A stretch of 64,000 nt of DNA from Pseudoxanthomonas sp. (GTDB taxonomy: Bacteria; Pseudomonadota; Gammaproteobacteria; Xanthomonadales; Xanthomonadaceae), in contig NZ_DASYGY010000009.1 in assembly GCF_035999195.1 (NCBI RefSeq), positions 2,377,813-2,441,812 of the forward strand. Direction: 5' to 3'. The position numbers were made by a program, and so were the translations under genes. Of this stretch, positions 7,147-16,476 are shown in pieces. Each line of letters begins with the position of its first letter. The first letter of the stretch is position 1. The notes beneath the pieces are model-generated. The model ran no database searches, was not told the DNA's origin, and was given only the letters and a program-made list of their open reading frames with translations.

Positions 7147-9284
7147 GGGGCGCCCATTTCCTTCAACAGGTGCGGCGCCGGATACACCTTGCCCATCAGC
7201 CAGCGCATATAGCGCATGTCGACGTGCACCGCGCGCTTGTAGCGCGGATCGAACATCCAGCTGGCGCTGACCGATTCCCAGTTGCTGTCGAAGTTCAGGC
7301 CGATCAGCTCGCCGCGCGCGTTGAGCACGGGCGAGCCGGAGTTGCCGCCGGTAGTATCGAGGTTGGTCAGGAAGTTGACCGTCTGCGTCTTCAGTGCGGG
7401 ATCGTCGGTGCCGGCGAAATCGCCTTTGGCGATGGCATCGAGCAACGGCCTGGGCGCGTCGAACGGCACCTGGCCGGTGTTCTTCTCGACGATGCCCGCC
7501 ACCGTCGTCACCGGGGTGTACTGCACGCCGTCGCGTGGCGAGAAGCCGTCGACCTTGCCGAAGCTCACGCGCAGCGTGCCGTTGGCGTCGGGGTACAGCG
7601 CGCGGCCCTGCTGCTGGCGCCAGGCGAACAGCGCGCGCATGTAGGCCGGGCGCAGGCGTAGCTGCTCGCCCTCGCGGGTCTTGCGTTCGTTCTCCAGCGT
7701 CAGTTGTACCGGTACAAGCGCCGCCGCCAGATCGATCAGCGGGTCGGGTGCCAGCGCCTTGCCTTCGCGCGCCGCCGCGAAGCGCGACAGGCGTTCGGCT
7801 TCGTCGCCGAGTTTCGTGCCGGCGTACAGCGTGTCGAGGGCCTGCTTCAGCGCAGCAGGGGTACGGCCGAACGCGGCGTCGAAGGCGGGCAGGCGCTGCG
7901 CATCCGGCAGCTGCTGGTACCGCGTCAGCAGGACCGTGAGCAGGGCCTTCTCCACCTCGGGCGAATAGCGGCGTTGCACTTGTTTGAGCACACCCTCGAT
8001 CATCGCGTGGTCGCGCGCCTGGAAGCCCGTCTCGCGCTCGGCATCCGGCTTGCCGGACTCCAGGCGCAACCGCTCCAGCGTGATGGCGGAGCGCATCAGT
8101 TGGGACTGCGTACCGAGCAGTGCGAGCAGCAGGTCGCGCTCGCGCATCGCGGAAGCACCGGCGATCGACGCGGCGAGCGCATCGATGTCGGCGCGTTCCT
8201 TCGTCGCGGCTCCGGTGGCGAGCATGTCGCGCTCGTCTCCGGCACGCACCCGTACCGCATCGCTGCGGCGCAGGCCTTCGAGTTCACCGGCAGCGCGCTT
8301 GCGGTTGTTCTTCAGCGACTGCAACTGCGCGGCGTAGCGGGTCTTCGCATCGGCATCCCTCGCGCCCGCCGCTTCCACCACGTCGATCAGCTGATCGAAC
8401 ACCGCCACTCGCGTCGGCAGCGTCCAGGTGATCTGTTCCTCGAACTCGGCCGCGGTGCGGTGGCGGTAGGTGATGCCGGGGTAGCCGGCCAGCATCGCGT
8501 AGTCGCCGGCCTTCGGTCCGTCCTTGGCCAGCGCCAGGTGCGCCGGCGCGCGGTACGGCACGTTGTCGGGACGGTAGGGCGCCGGCTTGCCGTCCTTGCC
8601 GACGTACGCGCGCAGCAGGGTGAAGTCGCCGGTGTGGCGGGGCCAAATGAAGTTGTCGATCTCGTCGCCGTAGTTGCCGATCGCGCGCGGCGGCGCGTAG
8701 GCCAGGCGGATGTCGCGCAGCTCCAGTTGCGTGATGCGGTAGAAGTCGGTGCCGTAGTACATGTTGGCCACGCTGCAGCGCACGCCGCCCTTGGCCTCGC
8801 ACTCGGCGACGATGGCCTTGCTGGCGCGATCGACCGCGTCGAAGTACGCGCGTCCGGTCTTGCCCGTCGCCTCCTTCAACACGGCGTCGGTGACCTTGTC
8901 GTAGCCGACCGTGACCAGCACGCGGAAATCCGGATTGGCGGGCAGTTCGCCCGCGCGGTCGGCGGCAATGAAGCCGTCGTCGATCAGGTTGTGGCCGGGC
9001 TTGCTGTTGTACTGGATCACGCCATAGGCGACATGGTGGTTGGTCAGGATCAGGCCGTCCTGCGAAACGAACGCACCGGTCCCGCCGCCGGCGCGCACCA
9101 CGGCGCTCAGCGGCGCGGCGGTGACGTCGGCCAGCGTCTTCGGGTCGCCCTCGAAGCCGGCCTCACGCAGCGTCTTGCCCAACTGCGGTAGCTGCGAGGG
9201 CATCCACATGCCTTCGTCGGCATGGGCGGGCAGGGACAGGGCGACGCCCAGGGCGAGGGTGGAAATCGGGAATCGACGGCGCAT
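7143..9284 (-). CDS. Family S46 dipeptidyl-peptidase (DPP7/DPP11-like)
   Basis: 713-aa exported serine exopeptidase that removes dipeptides from free N-termini, probably periplasmic. The signal peptide ends near PAHA-DEG (about residue 23). The triad of the S46 family is visible: His in LTNHHVA (about 84), Asp in PRHTGDF (220) and Ser in GGNSGSP (649). The substrate-pocket residue 18 positions after the serine, Gly in DPP7 and Arg in DPP11, is Ser667 here (NFDSNW). S46 enzymes of this kind are known from Pseudoxanthomonas and Stenotrophomonas. The start is the signal peptide methionine. Confidence 0.93.
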   Translation of the reverse strand: MRRRFPISTLALGVALSLPAHADEGMWMPSQLPQLGKTLREAGFEGDPKTLADVTAAPLSAVVRAGGGTGAFVSQDGLILTNHHVAYGVIQYNSKPGHNLIDDGFIAADRAGELPANPDFRVLVTVGYDKVTDAVLKEATGKTGRAYFDAVDRASKAIVAECEAKGGVRCSVANMYYGTDFYRITQLELRDIRLAYAPPRAIGNYGDEIDNFIWPRHTGDFTLLRAYVGKDGKPAPYRPDNVPYRAPAHLALAKDGPKAGDYAMLAGYPGITYRHRTAAEFEEQITWTLPTRVAVFDQLIDVVEAAGARDADAKTRYAAQLQSLKNNRKRAAGELEGLRRSDAVRVRAGDERDMLATGAATKERADIDALAASIAGASAMRERDLLLALLGTQSQLMRSAITLERLRLESGKPDAERETGFQARDHAMIEGVLKQVQRRYSPEVEKALLTVLLTRYQQLPDAQRLPAFDAAFGRTPAALKQALDTLYAGTKLGDEAERLSRFAAAREGKALAPDPLIDLAAALVPVQLTLENERKTREGEQLRLRPAYMRALFAWRQQQGRALYPDANGTLRVSFGKVDGFSPRDGVQYTPVTTVAGIVEKNTGQVPFDAPRPLLDAIAKGDFAGTDDPALKTQTVNFLTNLDTTGGNSGSPVLNARGELIGLNFDSNWESVSASWMFDPRYKRAVHVDMRYMRWLMGKVYPAPHLLKEMGAP

Positions 9285-9363
9285 GGTCAGGATCCGGCGG
9301 AGAAGACGGAACGATATCGGGCGCATCCCGGTGCGGCAATGACGATCCGTGTCGGGTCGCCGG

Positions 9364-10419
9364 TCAGCGCGCGTCGCCGAGAAAGCGCCGCCAGCGGTGT
9401 GCAGCACGAAGGAGGGCCGTGTGTTCGGCTTCCTCCAGCGGGCGGAGCGCATCGAACACGACATCGCCGTCGCTGGCGGCACGCTTCCAGGTCGCCGCGA
9501 CGCGCCCGCCGACGATCGCGGTGGCGGCCACGAGTCCGTTGACGCTGAACACGCGCCGTGTCTGCGCGGCGTCCAGCACCGGCGTGCGGTCACGGTAGCC
9601 GATCAGGTATTCGTCGAACGCGGGCAACAGGTGCACCGCCCGGGATCGCGACGGGACGGGTGCATCGGATCGCCACCACCAGGTGACGCCTTCGCGTGTC
9701 TCCTGCTCCAGCGCGGATGAGGCGAGCGCCAGCGCGTGCCGGGCATCCGTCTGCGCCAGCCCCGACCACCATGCGAGATCGGCGGCGGTCGCCGGCCCGT
9801 GTCCCTGCAGGTAGCGCAGCGCGAGGCGGTGCAGCGCTTCGTCGCGCTCGAGCGGTGCGGACGGCGGCACCCACGCATCCATCAGCACGAACGTCGGCTG
9901 CTTGCCGTGGCGGGGTCCCTGGCAGAGGACGCTTTCGTGCGCCAGCCAGTTCAGCAGGTGGAGGCCGCGCTGGTGGCTGCTCGCGATGCCGGCGGCATCC
10001 ATGCGCGCATACAGCTCGGATCGGGCGAGGGGCAGGCCGTCACGGAGCGTGTGCTCCATCAGTTGTCGGCCGCGTGCCAGCGTGGCGGCGTCCAGCCCCA
10101 GGTCGCGTGCGAGGCGTGCGGCGTTGGCGGCCTGCACGCGCCGCGCCAGCAGCGCGACCATCCAGCGCACGTCGTCGCGCGCCAGCAGGTGCAGGGTGCC
10201 GCGCATCGGCCAGGTGCGCACGATGTCGCCGCGTGCGATGGCGTCCTCCACCTGCGCCCGCGTGGCGTCCTGCGTGCGAAGTCCGACCGCCCACAGCGCG
10301 GCGTGGTAATCCTGCGCCTGCATCGCGGCCAGGTGCCGTACCGCATCCTCGGGCGAGGCCGCGATGGGCGCAACGATGCGCTGTGCCTGCAGGCGCCGTG
10401 CCGTCAGCGACGGCGGCAC
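9364..10419 (-). CDS. AlkZ/YcaQ-like winged-helix DNA glycosylase family protein (HTH_42)
   Basis: 351-aa protein starting with GTG two bases after the tamB stop. It has the HTH_42 pattern: ARRLQAQRI at the N-terminus, then LAAMQAQDYHAALWAVGLR, in which the QxQ motif (Q34-A-Q36) corresponds to the catalytic motif of AlkZ-type DNA glycosylases that act on crosslinks or alkylated bases. MRGTLHLLARDD and LLPAFDEYLIGYRDR are also family hallmarks. The substrate is unproven. The GTG start is chosen because it abuts tamB and no better in-frame start precedes the conserved block. Confidence 0.8.
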   Translation of the reverse strand: MPPSLTARRLQAQRIVAPIAASPEDAVRHLAAMQAQDYHAALWAVGLRTQDATRAQVEDAIARGDIVRTWPMRGTLHLLARDDVRWMVALLARRVQAANAARLARDLGLDAATLARGRQLMEHTLRDGLPLARSELYARMDAAGIASSHQRGLHLLNWLAHESVLCQGPRHGKQPTFVLMDAWVPPSAPLERDEALHRLALRYLQGHGPATAADLAWWSGLAQTDARHALALASSALEQETREGVTWWWRSDAPVPSRSRAVHLLPAFDEYLIGYRDRTPVLDAAQTRRVFSVNGLVAATAIVGGRVAATWKRAASDGDVVFDALRPLEEAEHTALLRAAHRWRRFLGDAR

Positions 10420-10421
10420 GC

Positions 10422-13400
10422 CTACTTCTCCCGGCGCCAGTTGATGGAGCCGCGCGTCTCGATGGTGCTCGATTCGATTTCCACGTCGAAGCCCTTGCGA
10501 AGCAGATACTTCAGCGTCACCGCGGAGCCGGAGCCCACCATCGAGACGCCGTAGCTGACGTAAAGCTTCGGCGACAGGTACTTGCCCACGCCGAACACCG
10601 AACCGCCCAGCGTGCGCGATTCCAGCACGCCGGCGTCGTCCAGACCGATCTTCGCGCCGAGCTGCGAGGCCAGCAGGCCGGCGCCGGCACCGAGCGCGGA
10701 CGAGGCCGCGTTGATGCGCTGGCTCTCGTCGCTGCTGGCGGTGTTGAGCGAGCGGCCCAGCACCAGATAGGCGAGCGCCTCGGATTCGGCCATCGACGGG
10801 TTCGACCACACGCGTGCGCGCGGCTGGCTGGCGCGGCCGGTGACGTCGATGCCGGCGGTGACGCCGGCACTGACCACCTCGCGCTCGGCGCGGATGTTGA
10901 TGCGCGGGTCGGAGACGGCGTTGTTGCTCCACGTCAGTTCGCCGCGGGTGATGCGCAGTTTCTGGCCGTAGGCCTCGTAGCGGCCGTCCACGTCGAGCCG
11001 TCCGGTCGCCAGCATCTCGCGCCCGGGCTGCGAGCGCACATGCATCGTGCCGGCCAGCGTGCCCTCCAGGCCGTAGCCTTTCAGTTCCACCTGGTCGCCC
11101 ACCTTCAGCGCCAGGTCCAGGTCCAGGCGCGAACTTGGCGCGCGCTCCGGATCCACCGGATCCAGGACCACCACGTCCTCCGAGGCGGAGACACCGTCGT
11201 CCAGTTTCTCCACGTCGATCGTGGCCGACGGAATGCCGACTTCGCCGCGGACGCGGATGGTGTTGTCGGCGAAGCCGATCTGCAGGTTCGGCGAGGCGAC
11301 CGCGCGCAGGTCGGTGGTGTCGGCGACCAGCACGTTGTCGCCGCGCACCTGGAACTGCAGGGGCGTGGTGTCGTTGTTCCAGCCCAGCGTGCCGGCCACG
11401 TTGAGCACGCCCCCGGTGCCGGTGCCGCCGGTCGACGACACCGTCTTCATGCTGCCGTCGATGCGCGCGCTGCCGTCGGACAGCGCGACCAGTTCCGCGC
11501 CACCGTCGGTCAGCGAGATGCCCAGCGCAGGCAGTTCGCCGGTGAACTCGGTCAGCGTCGCTTCGCCGCTGAGCAGCGGACGCCCCCGCGTGCCGGCGAC
11601 GCCGATGTGGCCGGCCAGCTGGCCGCGCGGACGCACCAGGTCCGGCGAGAACAGTTCCATCCAGAACAGGCGCGAGTTGTGGAAATACAGATCGCCCTTC
11701 AGCGGCGCGAACGCATCCCAGCCGGTGTTGAACGTCGCATCGACGTAACCGTCGCCCTTGAAGCCGGTGCCGAGACGGCCCTGGATGCGCTGCGGCGTGA
11801 AGTCGACATCGAGCGTGAAGTTGTCGTAGCGGATGATCTCGCCGCGCGCCGTCGTGCCCATCTTCAGGCCGCCGTCGAGCGAGGCCAGGTGCACCTCGCC
11901 CTGCCAGGCGTTGCCGGCCGGGCGCAGCGTCGCATCGAGAGTGAATTCGCCGCGCAGCGTCAGCGGCCTGCCGTCGGCCGGCGGCAGCCACGGCTGCACC
12001 AGGGCCAGCGACAACGCATCGCCGCGCACGGCCAGGCCCTGACGCGGCCAGTTGGCGCTGGCGCACAGCGCGCCGCCGATGTCCGACGCCAGGCAGCTCT
12101 CCGACAGCGTCCAGTTGGCGCCGTTCTGCGCGAAGCGCGCGGACTGCCGCAGTGTCCACGGATTGCCCCTGGACGGCGCGATGCGCAACGCGTCCAGCGT
12201 GCCCTGCCAGTTGGCGCCGCGCTTCTGTGCGCTGCCGGACAGCGCGACCGCGCCCATCGCGTTGCGTGCATCGCCCTCGATGCGCAGGTCTTCCACCGCA
12301 CCACGCGCGTTGAGGCTGACGGTGTCCAGCACGGTGCCGACATCCACGGCACTGCCCTGCAGCGCGAGGTCGCCGCTGCCGCTGCGCCAGGGGAGGCGGC
12401 CGCGCAGGCTGAGCGCGCCGGCACTCCAATCGTTCCAGCGCAGGTTCTCGCCACCGAGGTCGGCGTCGATATTCGGCGCAGTGCGCGCGCCGGTGAGGTT
12501 GACGGTGCCGGACAGCGTGCCGCTGGCGTCGGGCAGCAGGTCGGCCAGGTTGAGCGGGCGGAAGGCGGCGTCGACGGTCAGCGTGTCGCCCACCTTGCCC
12601 TTGGCGGTAACGCGGCTGCCGCCCAGCGACAGCGCGAGATCGCCTTCGCCGTTGTGGCCGTCCAGGGCGAACGTGCCCCGCGCGTCGAGGGAGCGATCGC
12701 GCAGGCGACCACTGAGCGTCGGCACGTCCAGCGTGCCCTGGAACAGGCCGTCCTCGCGCTGGCGTCCCTTCGAGGCGAGGTTGCCGGAGACGTTGCCGTT
12801 CCAGCCGGCAGCGAAATAGCCGGGATCGAAGCCCGCCAGCGTCGCGGTGACATCCCAGTCCAGTGCCGGCGTCCAGCCGACCGTGCCGGCCGCGTCGAGC
12901 GTGCCGGTGGGCATGGTGGCGCGCAGCGTCTGCAGCTGCACGCGCTCGGCGTTGCCGCGGCCGTCGAACTCCAGCAGCGCGCTGTCGTCGCCGCGCGTCA
13001 GCGTCGCCTTGCCGATGGCGGCCCACGCTTCCAGCTTGCCGGCCAGGCCGAAATCGCCTTCGGCGCCGATCATGCTGTCGGCTTCGGTGCCCCAGCGCAG
13101 GTCGCGCGCATTCACCGCGAAGCGGAATTCGGGATTCTCCGGCACGGTGAAGTCCGCACGGCCGCGCAGCGAGGCATAGCCGTCGAAGGCGCGGATGGCG
13201 AGCGGTTCCACCGTCAGCACCTCGCCGTCGATGCGCGCATGCGAGGGCTCGATTACCACCGCGATATCGCCCTGCTGCACCGTGCCCTGCAGGTCCGCCG
13301 CGCCGCCGGCGCCCTTGGCCACCAGATCGAACGAAACCGGCGTGCTGTCGTCCATCACGCCCAGCAGCGAGAGATCCAGCGCTTCCGTCCTTGCCGCGAA

Positions 13401-14258
13401 GTTCCAGGTCGGCCTGGTCTCGCCGCGCAGCGTCAGCGTGGCGCGGAGCGGTGCCGGTGCCGCGCCCGACACGCCCACGTTCATGCGCGCGCGGTTGCCG
13501 CGGGCGACCAGGCCGATGCGTGCCGGTGTACGCCCCAGCGGGGCGGGAAACACGCCGGTCGCGGTCAGGTCGGTCGCGTAGCCGTCGCGCGGCGCGTAGC
13601 TCCCGTGCACCCCGAAGGCGCCGCGGTCGCTGGCGATGGCCAGTTTTTCCGCCTGCACGTACCCGTTGCCGATATCGATGGCGCCGCTGGCGCGCGCGAT
13701 GTCGATGACCGGCTGGCCGCCCTGGCGGATCAGGAAACGGTCGATGTGCAGTTCATCGGCCTGGATCGCCAACGGCATTTCGATCTGCGGCAGCACGTCC
13801 GGCCAGTGCGGCAGCTCGAACGGCTCCTCGCTCTCCGGCACATCGAGCATCGCACCGCGCAGTTTCAGCACGTCCAGACGCAGACGCTTGCCGAGCAGGG
13901 GACGCAAGTCCGGTTCCAGGTACACCTCGTCGGCGGTGAAGCGGATCGTGTCCCAGCGGAAGTCCACGCCGCGCAGCGTCAGCGGGCCCGCAATGGGTCC
14001 CTCGGCTTCCCGGTAGTCCAGCGACGCGTCCGCCGGCAGCCGCGCCTTGATCTGCGCCAGCAGCACGTCGCGCCCGGCGACCGTCTGCAGCAGCCAGTAC
14101 AGGCCGATGCACAGCAGCACGGTGAGCACGCCGGTGCCGATCGCGCTGCGGATGGCCAGCGTGCGCATGCGCGCCTTGCGGCGTGCGCGCAGTTCGGCGA
14201 TGCGGGCCTCGCGCTCTTCCGGCGTCAGGTTGTCGGGCAGTCGGTGCTTCTTCCTCAC
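10422..14258 (-). CDS. tamB: TamB, translocation and assembly module inner-membrane subunit
   Basis: 1278-aa AsmA/TamB-like protein. It has a basic N-terminus, one membrane anchor (about residues 38-60) and a very long periplasmic beta-groove, and ends with the DUF490/TamB C-terminal domain (AYLVLGRSLN, SPKLYVSYGVS, GSINWRREK). TamB spans the periplasm, partners TamA, and is implicated in outer-membrane protein insertion and phospholipid transport. The start is GTG overlapping the tamA stop by 4 bases (GTGA). Confidence 0.93.
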   Translation of the reverse strand: MRKKHRLPDNLTPEEREARIAELRARRKARMRTLAIRSAIGTGVLTVLLCIGLYWLLQTVAGRDVLLAQIKARLPADASLDYREAEGPIAGPLTLRGVDFRWDTIRFTADEVYLEPDLRPLLGKRLRLDVLKLRGAMLDVPESEEPFELPHWPDVLPQIEMPLAIQADELHIDRFLIRQGGQPVIDIARASGAIDIGNGYVQAEKLAIASDRGAFGVHGSYAPRDGYATDLTATGVFPAPLGRTPARIGLVARGNRARMNVGVSGAAPAPLRATLTLRGETRPTWNFAARTEALDLSLLGVMDDSTPVSFDLVAKGAGGAADLQGTVQQGDIAVVIEPSHARIDGEVLTVEPLAIRAFDGYASLRGRADFTVPENPEFRFAVNARDLRWGTEADSMIGAEGDFGLAGKLEAWAAIGKATLTRGDDSALLEFDGRGNAERVQLQTLRATMPTGTLDAAGTVGWTPALDWDVTATLAGFDPGYFAAGWNGNVSGNLASKGRQREDGLFQGTLDVPTLSGRLRDRSLDARGTFALDGHNGEGDLALSLGGSRVTAKGKVGDTLTVDAAFRPLNLADLLPDASGTLSGTVNLTGARTAPNIDADLGGENLRWNDWSAGALSLRGRLPWRSGSGDLALQGSAVDVGTVLDTVSLNARGAVEDLRIEGDARNAMGAVALSGSAQKRGANWQGTLDALRIAPSRGNPWTLRQSARFAQNGANWTLSESCLASDIGGALCASANWPRQGLAVRGDALSLALVQPWLPPADGRPLTLRGEFTLDATLRPAGNAWQGEVHLASLDGGLKMGTTARGEIIRYDNFTLDVDFTPQRIQGRLGTGFKGDGYVDATFNTGWDAFAPLKGDLYFHNSRLFWMELFSPDLVRPRGQLAGHIGVAGTRGRPLLSGEATLTEFTGELPALGISLTDGGAELVALSDGSARIDGSMKTVSSTGGTGTGGVLNVAGTLGWNNDTTPLQFQVRGDNVLVADTTDLRAVASPNLQIGFADNTIRVRGEVGIPSATIDVEKLDDGVSASEDVVVLDPVDPERAPSSRLDLDLALKVGDQVELKGYGLEGTLAGTMHVRSQPGREMLATGRLDVDGRYEAYGQKLRITRGELTWSNNAVSDPRINIRAEREVVSAGVTAGIDVTGRASQPRARVWSNPSMAESEALAYLVLGRSLNTASSDESQRINAASSALGAGAGLLASQLGAKIGLDDAGVLESRTLGGSVFGVGKYLSPKLYVSYGVSMVGSGSAVTLKYLLRKGFDVEIESSTIETRGSINWRREK

Positions 14259-16039
14259 AGGTCCGTCCCGATGTTGAGGTAGATCTGGACGCTGGAATCC
14301 GGATCGTTCAGGCCATGCGCCAGGTCCAGCCGCACCGGCCCCACCGGCGAGCGCCAGCGGAAGCCGACGCCGATGCCCGTGCTGAGATCCGGACGGGTGC
14401 CGTCGAAGGCGCTGCCCGTATCCACGAACACCGCGCCGCCGTACGGGCCACCCTTCGGATAGAACTCGTACTCCACGCTGCCTGTCAGCACGTTCTTCGC
14501 GCCCAGCGCGTAGTCGCCGCGGCGCGGACCCACTTCGCGCCAGGCGTAGCCACGGATGCTGCGGTCGCCGCCGGCGAAGAAGCGCAGCGACGGCGGCATG
14601 GCCACCAGCGAACTGGTGAAGGTGTGGCCGTACTCGCCGCGCACGATCAGCGCGCTGTTGGTCCTGTACTGCTGCGACCAGCGCGCGCGCATGTGGAACT
14701 GGAAGAAGTTGGCGTCGGACCCGGCCCCCTCCACGCCGCCGCGCAGCAGGATGGAGCCGGCCAGCTGGTCGGGACGGTTCGAGCCCACCGGCGAGTTGGT
14801 GTAGTCGGCGCGCAGCGAGGGGTAGGTGAAGGTGGCGTACTCCACCGTGGTGTCGGGCAGGCCGGTGAGCGGATCGTCCTCGACGTAGCGCCAGCGCTCG
14901 CGCAACGCATGGATGGAGGCCACCGCGGTCCAGTCCTCGCTGACCTGGCCGCTGCGGCTGCCGGTGAACTCGACATGGCGCAGGTCGATGTAGTCGGTCT
15001 GTTCGTCGCTGGCCTGCAGGCCCACCGTGTACCAGCCGTCCAGCCACTTGAACGCGGGAATGCGGTATTGCGTGAGCAGCGTCTTGCGCTTCTGCGCGTA
15101 GTCCAGGTGCGTGGACAGCTTGTGCCCGCGCGAATTCACGTAGCGGCGGTCCAGTCCCAGGCGGATACCGGGGCCGCTCTCGGTGCCGTACGCCAGGCCG
15201 GCGGTGTAGATGTCGCGCTTGGCCAGCTCCAGGTTCACGTCCACCGGCACGCGGCCCTCGACCGCCTTGTCCGGATTGGCCTGGATGTCGATGCTGGAGA
15301 AATAGTCCAGGCCCACCAGCGATTCGCGCAGGCGGTCCAGCTTGCCCTGATGGAAGTAGCTGCCTTCTTCCCAGTACACCAGCTTTTCCAGCAGTCCGGG
15401 GTCGAACTTGTCCTGGTGGAAGGTGGTGGCGCCCATGTCGTAGCGGATGCCGCTGACCCAGCCCAGCGCGATGTCGGCGGCGTTGTCGGCGCGTGTGACC
15501 TCGACGCGGCGATGGGTGAAGTCCGCATCGAAGTAGCCGCGGTCGGCCAGGCGTCGCACGATGGCCAGCTTGCTCGCTTCGTAGGTGGTGTGGTCGAAGA
15601 CGTCGCCGACCGCAGGCGCGAACGCGGCCAGGTCCTCCTTCAGGTAACGGTCCTCGCCGCCTTCGCCTTCGATGGACAGCTCGCGCCGGCGCACGCGCAC
15701 CGGTTCGCCCAGCTGCACGCGCACCGTCACGGTCAGGCGCTCGTCCTCGGCGCCGTCGGTGCGGGGCGCGTCCACGGTGATGGTGGGCGAGTAGTAGCCG
15801 AACGGCTCCAGCGCCTCGCGTGTTTCGGCGACGGCTTCGCCCAGCAGGTACTCCAGCCGCGACTCGCCCAGTCGCCTGCCCAGCGAGTCGTTCAGCGACA
15901 GCGCGGTGTTGATGTTTTCCACCATCAGTTCGTCGTCCAGCCCGTCGATCCGCACCTTGTCGACGATGGCCGCAGCCCAGGCCGGAGCCATGGTGGCGAG
16001 CAGGACGACGAAGGTGGCGAGGCGGGGGAATCGACGCAT
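14255..16039 (-). CDS. tamA: TamA, Omp85-family outer membrane assembly protein
   Basis: 594-aa outer-membrane protein with signal peptide (cleavage near PAWA-AAI), three POTRA-like domains and a C-terminal 16-strand barrel. FFAGGDRSIRGYAWREVGP contains the RGY lid-lock motif of the Omp85 family, and GFRWRSPVGPVRLDLAHGL is the last-strand motif. It is first in the tamA-tamB-AlkZ-like unit and overlaps tamB by 4 bases. Chosen start: the methionine that begins the signal peptide; upstream codons run into repeat DNA. Confidence 0.94.
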   Translation of the reverse strand: MRRFPRLATFVVLLATMAPAWAAAIVDKVRIDGLDDELMVENINTALSLNDSLGRRLGESRLEYLLGEAVAETREALEPFGYYSPTITVDAPRTDGAEDERLTVTVRVQLGEPVRVRRRELSIEGEGGEDRYLKEDLAAFAPAVGDVFDHTTYEASKLAIVRRLADRGYFDADFTHRRVEVTRADNAADIALGWVSGIRYDMGATTFHQDKFDPGLLEKLVYWEEGSYFHQGKLDRLRESLVGLDYFSSIDIQANPDKAVEGRVPVDVNLELAKRDIYTAGLAYGTESGPGIRLGLDRRYVNSRGHKLSTHLDYAQKRKTLLTQYRIPAFKWLDGWYTVGLQASDEQTDYIDLRHVEFTGSRSGQVSEDWTAVASIHALRERWRYVEDDPLTGLPDTTVEYATFTYPSLRADYTNSPVGSNRPDQLAGSILLRGGVEGAGSDANFFQFHMRARWSQQYRTNSALIVRGEYGHTFTSSLVAMPPSLRFFAGGDRSIRGYAWREVGPRRGDYALGAKNVLTGSVEYEFYPKGGPYGGAVFVDTGSAFDGTRPDLSTGIGVGFRWRSPVGPVRLDLAHGLNDPDSSVQIYLNIGTDL

Positions 16040-16124
16040 GCGGAGAGGATACCCGGGGAGGGTTAAGCGGGGTGAAGGGTTGCCGCCCTCAAGCGGCACA
16101 TCGTTCACGCAACCATGTCGATAC

Positions 16125-16475
16125 CGCGATCTGCGCCTTCCCCCCGCACGCGGGGGAAGGCGGGGAGGGGGGCAAAGGTGAGATCACGCGGACGGTGGTG
16201 ATGCGAGCGGTCCATGCATCGCGCCCGCCTCCACCCCAGTCCTCCCCCGCCAGCAGGGGAGGGAGCGCATGGCGAGCACCTCAGCCCGACAAATGCACGA
16301 TCACTGCCGCCGCGCGCGGAACATCCCCTCTCCCTGCGCAGCGGGGAGAAAGTTCCGAAGGCGGGTGAGGGGCGAACGGAGTGAGGTACCCGCTGCGCCT
16401 GTACAAGCACCGCGCTCTGCCCCTCATCCGCCCTCCGGGCACCTTCTCCCCGCACGCAGGGAGAAGGGAACACAT
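16125..16475. repeat. Cluster of interspersed GC-rich palindromic repeats
   Basis: The 437-base gap between tamA and glyS holds no gene. It contains at least three copies of a hairpin-forming element built from CTTCTCCC / GGGAGAAG and CCTCATCCGCCC / GGGCGGATGAGG blocks (about 16135-16165, 16320-16380, 16420-16470). Related copies lie between glyS and glyQ. These are dispersed non-coding repeats of the type common in high-GC proteobacteria. Confidence 0.7.
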
Positions 16476-16476
16476 C

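Noticed and set aside
9696..14282. A plus-strand open frame of 1528 codons
   Set aside because: It is the antisense of tamB, compositionally a high-GC shadow (His/Gln/Arg/Ala-rich) with no motif; tamB on the other strand is unmistakable.
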